From: Paracoccus haematequi
Lineage (GTDB): Bacteria; Pseudomonadota; Alphaproteobacteria; Rhodobacterales; Rhodobacteraceae
Direction: 5' to 3'
Length of the DNA stretch: 64,000 nt
Assembly (NCBI GenBank): GCA_945881965.1
Contig: CAMCVS010000013.1
Span: forward strand, 1-64,000
In this document: positions 43,130-53,539 of the stretch, in pieces
How positions within the stretch are numbered: the stretch's first letter is position 1
Layout: each line of letters starts with the position of its first letter
Position numbers and translations under genes: made by a program
Notes under the pieces: model-generated
What the model saw: the letters and a program-made list of their open reading frames with translations, nothing else
Told to the model about the DNA's origin: nothing
Database searches by the model: none

Positions 43130-44956
43130 ATGACCGCGCAATTGCCTGACAATTTCGACATCTGCCGCTGTGTCAACCCGGTTCTATATGGCGGAAACAT
43201 GTTGTTTCACCGCAACAACATCGGGCCGGATGGAAATTTCGACGAGCTGGTCGGTGAATTGGGCCTGACATCGCTGCGCTATCCCGGCGGGGCGATTTCC
43301 GAAGCCATGTTTGATATCCGCAATCCGGATGCAACATCGGCCATTGACCCGAACACCAGCGACGCAGTCCCGATTGAACCCTTGTCAGAGGTTGCGGCAT
43401 TTGCCGCCGCCAATGATATCGCGCTGACGATTGTGGTGCCCACGCGGACATATCTTGGCACGGCGACCGACGCATTTGGCCACCGCCTGCCCGATGTGGA
43501 CGCGGAAGGTCTGCGCGATTTCGTGACCAAACTGGTCGGCGGGCAATTCGGCGCGGCGCGGATCGAGGCGCTGGAAATCGGCAATGAATATTGGGGCATC
43601 GGCGACTTTGCCCAAGGCTCGATGACCACGTTGGAATATGCCCGCGTGGCAACCGAAATGACGCGCATCATGGATGATACGCTGGCCACGGTGCCCGGCG
43701 GGGATGACGTGGCAATTCTGGTGCAGATGGGCACCAATTACGGCTATGCCGATCTCAGCGCCGATTACGCCGATGTACCGCGCGGTGCAGAATTGGACAG
43801 TGTGGTGCGATCGGAATATGATTTGCCTGCGGATGTCAATTTCCTGACCGCTTCCGGCGACATGAACTGGACCCGCGTTGCCAATCACATCATCATCGAA
43901 CAGTTTGCGGATGCGGGCGTTCTGGATCAGGTCGATGGCGTGGTCACGCATATTTATTCGCGCTATCCCGACAGCGAGTCCAGCCGCCATTGGTCACTGG
44001 ACATCATCGAAAGCACCTGGGGCGAAGAGGTGCCGGGGATTGAAACCTGGGTCACCGAATGGTCACGTAAAGCCAAGACCGACGTCTTTGACGACACCGA
44101 TTACGGGCTGAAATCCGCGCATGAATTGGTGGATATGATCGGGGTTTTCGGCGCGCACGAAGTGGACGGGGCCTATTACTGGACACCCCAGCACAATACG
44201 CTGACCGCACTCGCAGGGATGACGGAAACACCGGAGGGGACACCGCCGCCCCTGACCGCTGCCGGTGAGATTTTCCGCATGATGGCAAACAATATCGAGG
44301 GCGCGAATGTGGTGGATTTGGCCCCGGCGGACCCGCATACCAATGCCATTCTGCAAGGCGGCATCGACATTCACGCCTATATCAAGCCGGGCCAGATGGT
44401 GATGTATCTGGCGAATGCCAATGACAGCGCGGAAAACATCGAATTGGACGTGTCGAATTATCTGGATGATTACGACAGCGTTCAACTGACCCGGCTGGGT
44501 GTGCGCGACGGGCAAAACCCCGGTGATCCGCAATCCGAACCCGTGGTGACCGACATCGACCCCGCGACGTCCGTGGATGGCATGGTGCTGACGCAGACGT
44601 TCAAGCCGTTTGAAATCCTTCAGGTGGTGGTCAACGGCGCAAATTTTTCGCCGGACATGACGGCGGAACTGATCGCGGCCCGTGTCGCGGCGGGCAGGCC
44701 CCTGGACGGGATGATCATGGACGCGGACGACGATATGCCTCCGCCAGAGGACAACCCCGATGACGCCCCGGACGATATCGTGGTGCCGCCTGCGGACGAT
44801 CCCGATATCATCCTGGAACCGCCGCCCGCTGAAACGCCCGCAGACACGCCCGAAACGGAATCCGCCACAGACGCCGCCAGTTCCGGCGGCGTCGGCATGG
44901 ATTTCCTGTTCCTGCTGGGCCTGCCGCTGTTGCTGGGGCTGGCCTTCGCACTGTAA
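43130..44956 (+). CDS. glycoside-hydrolase-like protein (clan GH-A fold) with C-terminal hydrophobic tail
   Basis: A 608-residue protein. The N-terminal 400 residues look like a TIM-barrel glycosidase of clan GH-A: SLRYPGGAISEAM, EALEIGNEYWG (acid/base Glu153), VVTHIYSRYPDSES, and WVTEWSRK (nucleophile Glu310). A beta-sandwich (residues about 395-480) follows as in GH39/GH51/GH79 enzymes. Then comes an acidic, Pro-rich linker (DADDDMPPPEDNPDD, then PETESATDAASSGG) and a final hydrophobic helix (MDFLFLLGLPLLLGLAFAL) ending the chain. No N-terminal signal peptide is visible, so the export route is unclear. The ATG at 43130 follows GGGAG. The family's substrate is unknown. Confidence 0.72.
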   Translation: MTAQLPDNFDICRCVNPVLYGGNMLFHRNNIGPDGNFDELVGELGLTSLRYPGGAISEAMFDIRNPDATSAIDPNTSDAVPIEPLSEVAAFAAANDIALTIVVPTRTYLGTATDAFGHRLPDVDAEGLRDFVTKLVGGQFGAARIEALEIGNEYWGIGDFAQGSMTTLEYARVATEMTRIMDDTLATVPGGDDVAILVQMGTNYGYADLSADYADVPRGAELDSVVRSEYDLPADVNFLTASGDMNWTRVANHIIIEQFADAGVLDQVDGVVTHIYSRYPDSESSRHWSLDIIESTWGEEVPGIETWVTEWSRKAKTDVFDDTDYGLKSAHELVDMIGVFGAHEVDGAYYWTPQHNTLTALAGMTETPEGTPPPLTAAGEIFRMMANNIEGANVVDLAPADPHTNAILQGGIDIHAYIKPGQMVMYLANANDSAENIELDVSNYLDDYDSVQLTRLGVRDGQNPGDPQSEPVVTDIDPATSVDGMVLTQTFKPFEILQVVVNGANFSPDMTAELIAARVAAGRPLDGMIMDADDDMPPPEDNPDDAPDDIVVPPADDPDIILEPPPAETPADTPETESATDAASSGGVGMDFLFLLGLPLLLGLAFAL

Positions 44957-44974
44957 TCCGGGGCTGCGCCGGGG

Positions 44975-46315
44975 TTACGGATGCGCGGCGTAAATCTCGG
45001 CGATACGGGCCACAGCGGCCTCGGGCGTCATTTCCACGCTGTCACCTGTCCGCCGCGAGGTCAGTTCGACCATCCCGCTGGCCAAGCCGCGCGGCCCGAC
45101 CGTAATCCGCCACGGCAGGCCGATCAGGTCCATCGTGGCGAATTTCGCGCCCGCGCGTTCGTCGCGGTCGTCATAGAGGCACTCCAGCCCCTTGGCCGCC
45201 AGCGCCTTGTAGATCCCGTCACAAGCCGCGTCCGTGCCCGCGTCGCCCTGTTTCAGGTTGACGATGCCCGCTTTGAACGGCGTCACGCCTTCGGGCCAGA
45301 TGATGCCTTTGTCGTCATGGCTGGCCTCGATGATGGCCCCCAACAGGCGCGACACGCCGATGCCGTGTGACCCCATTTCCACCGGCACGCGCGCCCCGTC
45401 CGGCGTGACGACCGTGGCCCCCATCGCTGCGGAATACTTGGTGCCGAAGTAGAAAATCTGCCCGACCTCGATGGCACGGCCCTGCTTGCGATGCGCCTCG
45501 GGCACCGCATCGAACACGGCGGCGTCATGGGTTTCATCGGTGCGGGCATACAGCGTGGTGAACTCCTGGCACACGCCCGCCACCTGCGCGCGGTCGTCAT
45601 AGTCGATGTCACGCGCGCCCAGTTTGAGGCCCGTCACCCGGTCATCATAGAACACATCCGACTCGCCGGTCTGCGCCAGCACCAGAAATTCATGCGTATT
45701 GTCGCCGCCGATGGGGCCAGAGGCCGCGCGCATCGGGATCGCGGTCAGACCCATGCGCTCATAGGTGCGCAGATAGCTGACCATGTGGCGGTTATAGGCG
45801 TGGATCGCGGCATCCCGGTCCAGATCAAAGTTATAGCCGTCCTTCATCAGGAACTCGCGCCCGCGCATGACGCCAAAGCGCGGCCGCACCTCGTCGCGGA
45901 ATTTCCACTGGATGTGATAGAGCGTCAGCGGCAGGTCCTTATAGCTGCCGACATGGGCGCGGAAGATGTCGGTGATCATCTCTTCGTTGGTCGGCCCATA
46001 GAGCATGTCGCGCTCGTGCCGGTCCTTGATGCGTAGCATTTCCTGCCCGTAATCGTCATAGCGCCCGCTTTCGCGCCACAAATCAGCCGGTTGCAGCGTC
46101 GGCATCAACAGCGGAATATGGCCCGCGCGGATCTGTTCCTCATGGACGATCTGTTCGATGCGCTTGAGCACGCGATACCCCAGCGGCAACCACGAATAGA
46201 TCCCCGCCGCCTGCTGCTTGATCATCCCCGCCCGCAACATGTAGCGGTGCGACACGATCTGCGCCTCGGCGGGGTTTTCCTTGAGCACGGGCAGAAAATA
46301 GCGGGACAGGCGCAT
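44975..46315 (-). CDS. proS: prolyl-tRNA synthetase (short alphaproteobacterial type)
   Basis: A 446-residue class II synthetase. Motifs 1-3 are visible: [47 protein letters not shown] (shown as [19 protein letters not shown], then [11 protein letters not shown]), and [15 protein letters not shown]. The usual INS editing domain of E. coli ProRS (about 180 residues between motifs 2 and 3) is absent, as in other alphaproteobacteria. The start at 46315 fits family length; upstream open sequence is not coding-like. It diverges from the 46.5-kb hydrolase. Confidence 0.93.
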   Translation of the reverse strand: MRLSRYFLPVLKENPAEAQIVSHRYMLRAGMIKQQAAGIYSWLPLGYRVLKRIEQIVHEEQIRAGHIPLLMPTLQPADLWRESGRYDDYGQEMLRIKDRHERDMLYGPTNEEMITDIFRAHVGSYKDLPLTLYHIQWKFRDEVRPRFGVMRGREFLMKDGYNFDLDRDAAIHAYNRHMVSYLRTYERMGLTAIPMRAASGPIGGDNTHEFLVLAQTGESDVFYDDRVTGLKLGARDIDYDDRAQVAGVCQEFTTLYARTDETHDAAVFDAVPEAHRKQGRAIEVGQIFYFGTKYSAAMGATVVTPDGARVPVEMGSHGIGVSRLLGAIIEASHDDKGIIWPEGVTPFKAGIVNLKQGDAGTDAACDGIYKALAAKGLECLYDDRDERAGAKFATMDLIGLPWRITVGPRGLASGMVELTSRRTGDSVEMTPEAAVARIAEIYAAHP

Positions 46316-46529
46316 GGGATGGCTCCGGTTGGTTTGCCCCCCTGTTACCGGGGATGCGCCCACGGAGCAAGCGGCGGCCCCTTCCCCCGACTGCCGGATG
46401 CAGGCAGGATGTGTGCAACTTGAAAGGGTGGCGGGATGCGCGACGCCCTGCTTCAGAATGTGCTCACTTGTCGCAGTCGGCCGAATCGTGTACTTAAAGG
46501 TGATAAGGTTTTCGCGTCGGTGTTGGATT

Positions 46530-47288
46530 ATGATTTCATTAGCACGAATACAGAATACTGGATTAGTTTCAGCGCTCTTGCTTATTCTCAACGTAGCTTA
46601 TGCGCATGCCCAGCAGATTGGTCCACTTGCGAGCCGTGTTTTTGGCAACGGAACTAGCAATCTGATATTTGTGCTGCATGGAGATTTATCAGACGGATCG
46701 CCGGCCGATTACCACCAAAGCTTCGCGAGGGAAGTGTCTGAAAAAATTCGAAATGCGACTGTGGTTGCAATTGTACGACCAGGCTATGCTGATAGCCGTG
46801 GGTTGAAGTCTCCGGGATCAAACAACGGAAAAAGAGACCAATACACAAAAACCAACAATGACCTTGTAGCAGCAACTATAGACGCCTTTCGGAAATCCGT
46901 GAAACCGCAAAGGGTAGTTGCCGTTGGTCATTCCGGAGGAGCGGCACAAGTCGGGGCCATTATTGGACGTTTTCCGGGTCTTATAGACTCAGCCGTTCTT
47001 GTTTCTTGCCCTTGCGACATTCAAGCTTGGCGGTCATCAAACAATAGATCGCCATGGCCAAACAGCCAATCCCCTGCTGACTTTCTCAAGTCAGTGCCCA
47101 AGCAGACGCGCATCGTAGCGATCACTGGCCAGAACGATTCTAACACACGTCCGTCGCTCGCAAGAAGTTATGTCGAGCAAGCGTCTGCCCTTGGTCTTTC
47201 AGCGCAGGCATTGATCGTCAACGGGGGGCATGGATTCAACAGCATTTCGCGCGACGTCCTGAAATCCGTTGTAGGTCTCGCACGGTAA
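46530..47288 (+). CDS. secreted alpha/beta-hydrolase-like protein, A/T-rich, probably acquired
   Basis: A 252-residue protein with a signal peptide ([20 protein letters not shown], cleaved near HA-QQ), then an alpha/beta-hydrolase core: [30 protein letters not shown], and the nucleophile elbow [13 protein letters not shown] (Ser). A C-terminal NGGHGFNSI supplies His. Cys pair SCPCD is near the strand after the elbow. The DNA has clearly more A/T and different codons (ATA, AGA, TTA) than its neighbours, pointing to horizontal transfer. Start at ATG 46530; no strong RBS. The substrate cannot be assigned. Confidence 0.78.
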   Translation: MISLARIQNTGLVSALLLILNVAYAHAQQIGPLASRVFGNGTSNLIFVLHGDLSDGSPADYHQSFAREVSEKIRNATVVAIVRPGYADSRGLKSPGSNNGKRDQYTKTNNDLVAATIDAFRKSVKPQRVVAVGHSGGAAQVGAIIGRFPGLIDSAVLVSCPCDIQAWRSSNNRSPWPNSQSPADFLKSVPKQTRIVAITGQNDSNTRPSLARSYVEQASALGLSAQALIVNGGHGFNSISRDVLKSVVGLAR

Positions 47289-47296
47289 GCTGCTGT

Positions 47297-47319
47297 CCGC
47301 CCCAGCTTGTGGGGGGCGG
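47297..47319 (+). terminator. hairpin after the 46.5-kb hydrolase gene, possible terminator
   Basis: CCGCCCC, a 9-base loop, GGGGCGG, ten or so bases after the stop codon. No T-run follows. Confidence 0.4.
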
Positions 47320-47493
47320 TGCCTATTGGCTTAAATGGCTCGATGAACGGTATATTTTTTCATTAAATGTCTTGAGCCGGTTCAAGCCTACCTGCAACGC
47401 ATGACACCAAAGAGGATGCGGGCACCCCCTCCCCCCACCACACCTTGAAACCCGCGCCCGAAACCCCCACAACACTCCCCAAAGGAGTGCGTC

Positions 47494-48579
47494 ATGGCCC
47501 TGCCCGTCAAGGATCAGCTACGTTACTGGGGCATCGCGGCGGTGGTGTTCTTTGTCCTGCTGTATCTGCTGGGCGACGTGATCCTGCCCTTCGTGCTGGG
47601 GGGCGCAATCGCCTATCTGCTGGACCCGATCGCCGACCGGCTGGAGCGGATGGGGTTTTCGCGCGCCATGGCTGTGGGGACGATTACGGTCATGGCCGTG
47701 CTGGCGTTTGTGGTGATGATCCTGTTGGTGCTGCCGACGCTCGTCAACCAGTCCATCGCGCTGTTCAACGTCGCACCGCAACTGTTCACCGAATTGCGCG
47801 GGTTTCTGACGGCGCAATTTCCCAGCCTGGTGGAACCCGACAGCGTGCTGAACCAGTCGCTGCAATCCCTGGGCGAGACGGTCAGCGCCAAGGGCGGGGA
47901 GTTGCTAAATACCGTGCTGTCCTCGGCGGCGTCGCTGTTGAATGTGGTGGTGCTGTTGTTCGTGGTGCCGGTTGTGGCGGTCTATCTGCTGTATGACTGG
48001 GATCATCTGGTGGCGCAGGTTGACCGGCTGTTGCCGCGCGATCATGCCCCGGTGATCCGGCAATTGGCGGGGGAAATCGACGCGGTGCTGGCGTCGTTCA
48101 TCCGCGGCATGGGCACCGTCTGTTTGATCCTCGGCACGTTTTACGCGGCGGCGCTGATGGCGGTGGGGTTGCAGTTCGGGCTGGTGATCGGGGCAGTGGC
48201 GGGGCTGATCACGTTCATCCCGTACGTCGGATCGCTGGTGGGCGGCGCATTGGCCATCGGGCTGGGGCTGTTCCAGTTCTGGGGCGATTGGGTCACTGTG
48301 GGGCTGATCGCGGCGATTTTCCTGTTCGGCCAGTTCATCGAGGGCAATTTCCTGACCCCGCGTCTGGTGGGCTCATCCGTGGGGCTGCACCCGGTCTGGT
48401 TGATCTTTGCGCTGGCGGTGTTCGGCGCGCTGTTCGGGTTTGTGGGGTTGCTGGTGGCGGTGCCGGTGGCGGCGGCCATTGGCGTGCTGCTGCGCTATGT
48501 GATCGCGCGCTATACCGACAGCCGGTTGTATCGCGGGTTGCTGGACGTGGCGGACGACGACGAGGACAACGCCGCGTGA
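47494..48579 (+). CDS. AI-2E family transporter (PerM-like)
   Basis: A 361-residue inner-membrane protein with about eight hydrophobic segments. LGGAIAYLLDPIADRLE near the N-terminus, FIRGMGTVCLILGTFYAAALMAVGL (split) and FIPYVGSLVGGALAI, then GQFIEGNFLTPRLVGSSVGLHP are the AI-2E/PerM hallmarks. Assigned function in the family is weak: some export peptides or quorum signal, some are Na+/H+ antiporters. Its stop overlaps the hda start (GTGA), a conserved pairing in this group. Confidence 0.9.
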   Translation: MALPVKDQLRYWGIAAVVFFVLLYLLGDVILPFVLGGAIAYLLDPIADRLERMGFSRAMAVGTITVMAVLAFVVMILLVLPTLVNQSIALFNVAPQLFTELRGFLTAQFPSLVEPDSVLNQSLQSLGETVSAKGGELLNTVLSSAASLLNVVVLLFVVPVVAVYLLYDWDHLVAQVDRLLPRDHAPVIRQLAGEIDAVLASFIRGMGTVCLILGTFYAAALMAVGLQFGLVIGAVAGLITFIPYVGSLVGGALAIGLGLFQFWGDWVTVGLIAAIFLFGQFIEGNFLTPRLVGSSVGLHPVWLIFALAVFGALFGFVGLLVAVPVAAAIGVLLRYVIARYTDSRLYRGLLDVADDDEDNAA

Positions 48580-49265
48580 GCCGTCAACTGAGCTTTGATT
48601 TGCCCGCGCGCACGGCGCTGGGACGGGACGCATTTATGGTGGGTCCGTCCAACAGCGTGGCCTTGGCGATGATCGAGGGTTGGCGTGACTGGCCGCAGGG
48701 CAAGCTGGTGTTGCTGGGGCCCACCGGCGCGGGCAAGACACATCTGGCGCATATCTGGGCCGAGATGACCGGGGCGCGGATCGTGGCCGGCGGGCTGGCG
48801 GACTTGGACATCGCGGTCTTGGCCGTAAGCCCCGTGGTGATTGAGGATGCCGAGGCCGTCGCGGGTGACCCGGAGGCGGAAACCGCGTTGTTCCATCTGC
48901 ACAATCTGATGGCCGCAGAGGCGCAGCCGCTGTTGTTGACCGCCGCGAAACCGCCCGCGCAATGGGGTCTGACCCTGCCCGATCTGGCCTCGCGGATGCA
49001 GGCGGCGGCGGTGGCGCAACTGGCCGCGCCCGATGATGCGGCGCTGGCGGCGGTACTGGCGAAACTGTTCGCGGACCGCCAGATTGCCCCCGCCCCCGAC
49101 CTGATCCCTTATCTGGTGACGCGCATGGACCGGTCTTTTGCAACAGCGCAGCGGCTGGTCGATCTGCTGGACCGCGCCGCGCTGGACGCGGGCCGCCCGG
49201 TCAATCGCGGGCTGGCCAAGGATGTGCTGGCGCTGGACGAACAGGCGCAGCTTGATCTGGACTGA
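48576..49265 (+). CDS. hda: Hda-like DnaA regulatory inactivator
   Basis: A 229-residue AAA+ protein closely related to DnaA domain III: Walker A LLGPTGAGKTHLAHIWAE, sensor-2-like RMDRSFATAQRLVDLLDRAALDAGRP (long, split) and the N-terminal clamp-binding motif QLSFDLP. Hda with the beta clamp stimulates hydrolysis of DnaA-ATP after initiation. Start is a GTG overlapping the AI-2E stop (GTGA). The protein lacks the DnaA DNA-binding domain, which is as expected. Walker B here reads PVVIEDAE. Confidence 0.9.
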   Translation: MSRQLSFDLPARTALGRDAFMVGPSNSVALAMIEGWRDWPQGKLVLLGPTGAGKTHLAHIWAEMTGARIVAGGLADLDIAVLAVSPVVIEDAEAVAGDPEAETALFHLHNLMAAEAQPLLLTAAKPPAQWGLTLPDLASRMQAAAVAQLAAPDDAALAAVLAKLFADRQIAPAPDLIPYLVTRMDRSFATAQRLVDLLDRAALDAGRPVNRGLAKDVLALDEQAQLDLD

Positions 49266-49361
49266 TCTGGACAATTCGGCGTAGAGCCCGCAGGCTTTGC
49301 CACGAACCCGTTACAATCCGCCTGCTACAGCAGGATGAACTGACCATAAGGGCCGCGCATC

Positions 49362-51536
49362 ATGACCAACGCCGATTTCCTGCATTCTGATTTCGTGGCC
49401 CCGGTGGATATCCCCGATCTGGATATCACCGGGCCGGGGCGGTTCTATAACCGCGAACTCAGCTGGCTGGGGTTCAACTGGCGGGTGCTGGAAGAGGCGG
49501 AAAACCCGCGTGTGCCGCTGTTGGAACGGGTGCGGTTCCTGTCGATCTCGGCCAACAACCTCGACGAATTTTACACGGTGCGCGTGGCGGGTCTGCGTGA
49601 ACTGGCACGCGCGGGCAACACCACGCCGGGGGACGACGGGCTGTCGCCTGCGGAACAACTGGTGCTGATCAACGACGACGCGCGCAACCTGATGCATGCG
49701 CAACAGCGCATCTTCATCGACATCAAACGCCTGATGGCCGAAGAACGCATCGACATTCTGGATCGCCACACCGTGACCGACGAGGATCGCGCGTTCCTGT
49801 CCGAGGCGTTCCTGAACCGGGTATTCCCGGTGCTGTCGCCCTTGGCGGTCGATCCGGCGCATCCGTTCCCGTTCATCCCCAACACCGGCTTCTGTCTGGC
49901 GTTGCAACTGGAACGCCGCCGCGACAAGCGTGAATTGCAGGCGCTGCTGCCGATCCCGGCGCAGGTGGCGCGGTTCATCGCCCTGCCCGCCCCTGCGGGT
50001 CAACACCGGTTCCTGCCACTGGAAGAACTGCTCTTGAAACATCTGGACAAGCTGTTCCCCGGCTATGACCTGAAAGGGCACTGCGCGTTCCGCGTGCTGC
50101 GCGACAGTGATCTGGAAGTCGAGGAAGAAGCCGAAGATCTCGTGCGCGAGTTTGAAACCGCGCTGAAACGCCGCCGCCGCGGCGAGGTGATCCGGATGAA
50201 AATCTCGGCCCACGCGCCGCAGGATCTGCGCGATACCATCATGCGCGAATTGCACGTCACCCCGGACGAGGTGGTCTCAGTAGACGGCATGATCGGCATG
50301 GCCGACCTCAAGGAACTTGTGATCGACGCGCGGCCCGACCTGTTGTGGACGCCCTATGTGCCACGGGTGCCGGAACGCGTGACGGATCACGACGGCGACA
50401 TGTTCGCCGCGATCCGTCAAAAGGACATGCTGCTGCACCACCCCTATGAGACGTTCGACATGGTGATCCGGTTCCTGGCGCAGGCGGCGCTGGACCCGAA
50501 TGTGGTGGCGATCAAGCAGACGCTGTATCGCACGTCGAAAAACTCGCCCATCGTGGATGCGCTGTGCGAAGCCGCCGAGGATGGCAAATCGGTCACCGCG
50601 CTGGTGGAACTGAAGGCGCGCTTTGACGAGGCGGCCAATATCCGGCAATCGCGCCGTCTGGAACGCGCGGGCGCGCATGTGGTTTACGGGTTCATGGACC
50701 TGAAAACCCACGCGAAAATCTCGACCGTGGTGCGCCGCGAAGGCGACGCGCTGGTGACCTACACCCATTTCGGCACAGGCAACTATCATCCCATCACCGC
50801 GCGCATCTATACCGACGTGTCGCTGTTCACCTGTGATGCGCGGTTGGGGCGCGATGCCACCAAGGTGTTCAACTTCCTGTCCGGCTACGCGCAACCCGAG
50901 GGGCTGGAGAACCTCGCCATCTCGCCCATTTCGCTGAAACCGCGCCTGCTGGAGATGATCGCGCGCGAGATTGATCATGCCAAGGCCGGCAAGCCCGCCG
51001 AAATCTGGGCCAAGATGAACAGCCTGATCGACCCCGAGGTGATCGACGCGCTGTATGCCGCATCCCAAGGCGGCGTGAAGATCAGCCTGATCATTCGCGG
51101 CATTTGCGGCCTGCGCCCCGGCATCAAGGGTCTGTCCGACAATATCCGCGTCAAATCCATCGTGGGGCGGTTCCTGGAACATTCCCGCATCGTGTGTTTC
51201 GGCAATGGCCATGGCCTGACCACGAAACAGGCGCGGGTCTATATCAGCTCCGCCGACTGGATGGGTCGCAACCTGAACCGCCGCGTTGAAACGCTGGTGG
51301 AAATTGAGAACCCCACCGTCAAGGCGCAGATCGTCAGCCAGATCATGGCGGCGAACCTTGCCGATACCGCGCAAAGCTGGGTCATGACCGGCGACGGCAA
51401 GTTTGCCCGCGCGCGGCCCGCGGAAGGCGCGTTCGCGTTTTCCGCGCACCGGTTCTTCATGGAAAATCCGTCGCTGTCCGGGCGGGGTTCCGCAGGCGCT
51501 GGTGACGTTCCCAAATTGACCCACACCGACGATTGA
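49362..51536 (+). CDS. ppk: polyphosphate kinase 1
   Basis: Reversible polymerisation of ATP terminal phosphate into polyphosphate; 724 residues, normal length. Start [19 protein letters not shown], the N-domain [19 protein letters not shown], the His-based active site [16 protein letters not shown] (autophosphorylated His), and the Arg-rich ARFDEAANI region. C-terminal [22 protein letters not shown] region: GGGCCGCGC. Followed by ppx, its degrading partner. Confidence 0.97.
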   Translation: MTNADFLHSDFVAPVDIPDLDITGPGRFYNRELSWLGFNWRVLEEAENPRVPLLERVRFLSISANNLDEFYTVRVAGLRELARAGNTTPGDDGLSPAEQLVLINDDARNLMHAQQRIFIDIKRLMAEERIDILDRHTVTDEDRAFLSEAFLNRVFPVLSPLAVDPAHPFPFIPNTGFCLALQLERRRDKRELQALLPIPAQVARFIALPAPAGQHRFLPLEELLLKHLDKLFPGYDLKGHCAFRVLRDSDLEVEEEAEDLVREFETALKRRRRGEVIRMKISAHAPQDLRDTIMRELHVTPDEVVSVDGMIGMADLKELVIDARPDLLWTPYVPRVPERVTDHDGDMFAAIRQKDMLLHHPYETFDMVIRFLAQAALDPNVVAIKQTLYRTSKNSPIVDALCEAAEDGKSVTALVELKARFDEAANIRQSRRLERAGAHVVYGFMDLKTHAKISTVVRREGDALVTYTHFGTGNYHPITARIYTDVSLFTCDARLGRDATKVFNFLSGYAQPEGLENLAISPISLKPRLLEMIAREIDHAKAGKPAEIWAKMNSLIDPEVIDALYAASQGGVKISLIIRGICGLRPGIKGLSDNIRVKSIVGRFLEHSRIVCFGNGHGLTTKQARVYISSADWMGRNLNRRVETLVEIENPTVKAQIVSQIMAANLADTAQSWVMTGDGKFARARPAEGAFAFSAHRFFMENPSLSGRGSAGAGDVPKLTHTDD

Positions 51537-51586
51537 CGCATACCCCCGCACAGGACCGCGAACGCGACAGAACGGGGATGACCACC

Positions 51587-53143
51587 ATGGATGATGGCAA
51601 CATCACAACCAGTTCAGAGCAGGGACCAGTCAAGGGCTTGTTTGCCCGCCCACTTTTCAACGACGTGGACGCCCGCGCGCTGGCGCGGGTGGGCGTTCTG
51701 GATGTGGGGTCAAACTCGGTCCGGTTGGTGGTGTTCGACGGCGCGGCGCGCAGCCCGGCGTATTTCTATAACGAAAAGATCATGTGTGGCTTGGGCGCGG
51801 GTCTGGCCAAGACGGGCCGGTTGAACCCCGAAGGCCGGGTGCGCGCCTTGGCCGCGATGCGGCGCTTTGCCTTGCTGGCCGAAGGGATGGGCATCGCGCC
51901 CCTGACGGCGGTGGCGACGGCGGCGGTGCGCGAGGCCACGGACGGCGCGGATTTCGTGGCCGAGGTGGCCCGCGAAACCGGGATCACCCTGCATATCATC
52001 GACGGCCCCGAAGAGGCGCGGCTGTCGGCCCAAGGCGTTCTCTTGGGCTGGCCCGGCGCCTATGGTCTGGTCTGCGACATCGGCGGATCGTCGATGGAAC
52101 TGGCGGAAATCAACGACGGTGCGGTGGGCCGCCGCGTGACATCGCCGCTGGGGCCGTTGAAGCTCAAGGATTTTCAGGGCAACAAGAAGGCGCGCCGCGA
52201 CCATATCCGCGCCATCGTCGATGGCTTGGCCGCACAGCTTGGCCCGCAGAAGAACCGCCTGTTTCTGGTCGGCGGATCGTGGCGGGCGTTTGCGCGCATC
52301 GACATGGACCGGCGGGGTTACCCGCTGCTGGTGCTGCACGAATACCGCATGACATCGGCCGATGTGATGGCCACGATCGACTATATCGAGACGCAAGGCA
52401 TCGACCTTTTGCGCGCCCGCACCGGGATTTCGCGCGACCGCATCACGCTGGTGCCGCTGGCCGCCGAGGCGCTGCGCGAGGTCGTGCGCGTGTTCCGCCC
52501 GCATGACATCGCGCTGTCGTCCTATGGTATCCGCGAAGGGATGCTGTATGAACAGATGCCGCAAACGCTCCGCGACCGCGATCCGCTGCTGGAAGCCTGC
52601 CATTTCGCCGAGGCCAAGGATGCCCGCCTGCCCGGCTTTGGCCAGACGCTGTTCAAATTCGTGCTGCCGCTGTTCAAATCCCATCCCGAAGAGTTTCTGC
52701 GCATCGTGAAGGCCGCCTGCCTGCTACACGATGTCAGTTGGCGCGCGCACCCCGATTACCGCGCCGAGGTCTGTTTCGACAACGCCACCCGCGCCAATCT
52801 GGGCGGGCTGAAACATTGGGAACGGGTGTTTCTGGGGCTGGCCCTGCTGCACCGCTATTCCAACAGCCGCAACAGCGCGCGGTTCGACCCCATGATGGGG
52901 CTGTTGGAACCCAAACGCATCCACGAGGCCGAGGTGCTGGGCAAGGCGATGCGGTTCGGCGCGATGCTGTGGTTGCGCACCGGCGAGCCGCCGGGGGAAC
53001 TGCGTTGGTTCCCGATCCGCAAGGTGTTGGAATTGCATCTGGAACGCGCGGCAGAACCTTTGTTCGGCGAGGTGGCGCAGGCACGGTTCCAGTCGCTGGC
53101 GACTACGCTCGCCGCCAATACCGATGTGCGGATCCGGCGTTAA
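51587..53143 (+). CDS. ppx: exopolyphosphatase (Ppx/GppA family)
   Basis: A 518-residue protein of the ASKHA fold that releases Pi from polyphosphate (or hydrolyses pppGpp). The phosphate-1 motif is VGVLDVGSNSVRLVVFDG, then EEARLSAQGVLL, VCDIGGSSMELA and FLVGGSW; the C-terminal HD-like half has LLHDVSWRAHPDYR. The pair with ppk is standard. Start: three ATG/TTG options; I take the ATG at 51587 because GGGG lies 9 bases before it. Overlaps the next minus-strand gene by 4 bp. Confidence 0.92.
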   Translation: MDDGNITTSSEQGPVKGLFARPLFNDVDARALARVGVLDVGSNSVRLVVFDGAARSPAYFYNEKIMCGLGAGLAKTGRLNPEGRVRALAAMRRFALLAEGMGIAPLTAVATAAVREATDGADFVAEVARETGITLHIIDGPEEARLSAQGVLLGWPGAYGLVCDIGGSSMELAEINDGAVGRRVTSPLGPLKLKDFQGNKKARRDHIRAIVDGLAAQLGPQKNRLFLVGGSWRAFARIDMDRRGYPLLVLHEYRMTSADVMATIDYIETQGIDLLRARTGISRDRITLVPLAAEALREVVRVFRPHDIALSSYGIREGMLYEQMPQTLRDRDPLLEACHFAEAKDARLPGFGQTLFKFVLPLFKSHPEEFLRIVKAACLLHDVSWRAHPDYRAEVCFDNATRANLGGLKHWERVFLGLALLHRYSNSRNSARFDPMMGLLEPKRIHEAEVLGKAMRFGAMLWLRTGEPPGELRWFPIRKVLELHLERAAEPLFGEVAQARFQSLATTLAANTDVRIRR

Positions 53144-53487
53144 AGCTCGATGCCGCCGGGGTCCGGGGCTTTGGGCGGCAGGGGCTGCTTGCGCCGCAGG
53201 ATGATATCGCCATTCGGCAGCATTTCCGGCGCGTTGTAATTCGCCAGATCATCCACCTGCCCCAGCAATTCGGTCAGCGCCGGCCCCATCTGGTCAATGA
53301 ACCCGCGCAAGGCCGGTTCCATCTCGCGCAGCGCGCCTTCCAGATCGCGCAGGCCGGGTTCCACCTCGCGCAGCAACCCGTCCAGAAACAGTTGCGCGCC
53401 GCGTTCCATCAATGACAGCCCGCGCTCGGCGTCTTGGGCCAAAACGGGCGATGCGGTCAGCGCAAGGATGAGGGCGAGGTGTTTCAT
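53140..53487 (-). CDS. small hypothetical secreted protein
   Basis: A 115-residue protein with signal peptide MKHLALILALTASPVLA (cleavage at QDA). The mature part is mostly one long amphipathic helix (residues about 25-80: REVEPGLRDLEGALREMEPAL) with a Pro-rich tail (RRKQPLPPKAPDPGG). I know of similar short proteins in Rhodobacterales without function. No strong RBS before ATG 53487. It may be periplasmic and form coiled coils. Confidence 0.75.
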   Translation of the reverse strand: MKHLALILALTASPVLAQDAERGLSLMERGAQLFLDGLLREVEPGLRDLEGALREMEPALRGFIDQMGPALTELLGQVDDLANYNAPEMLPNGDIILRRKQPLPPKAPDPGGIEL

Positions 53488-53539
53488 GCCGCAAAGATGG
53501 GAAGCCGGACCGCGTTTGCAACGGGGAAACCCCGGCATG

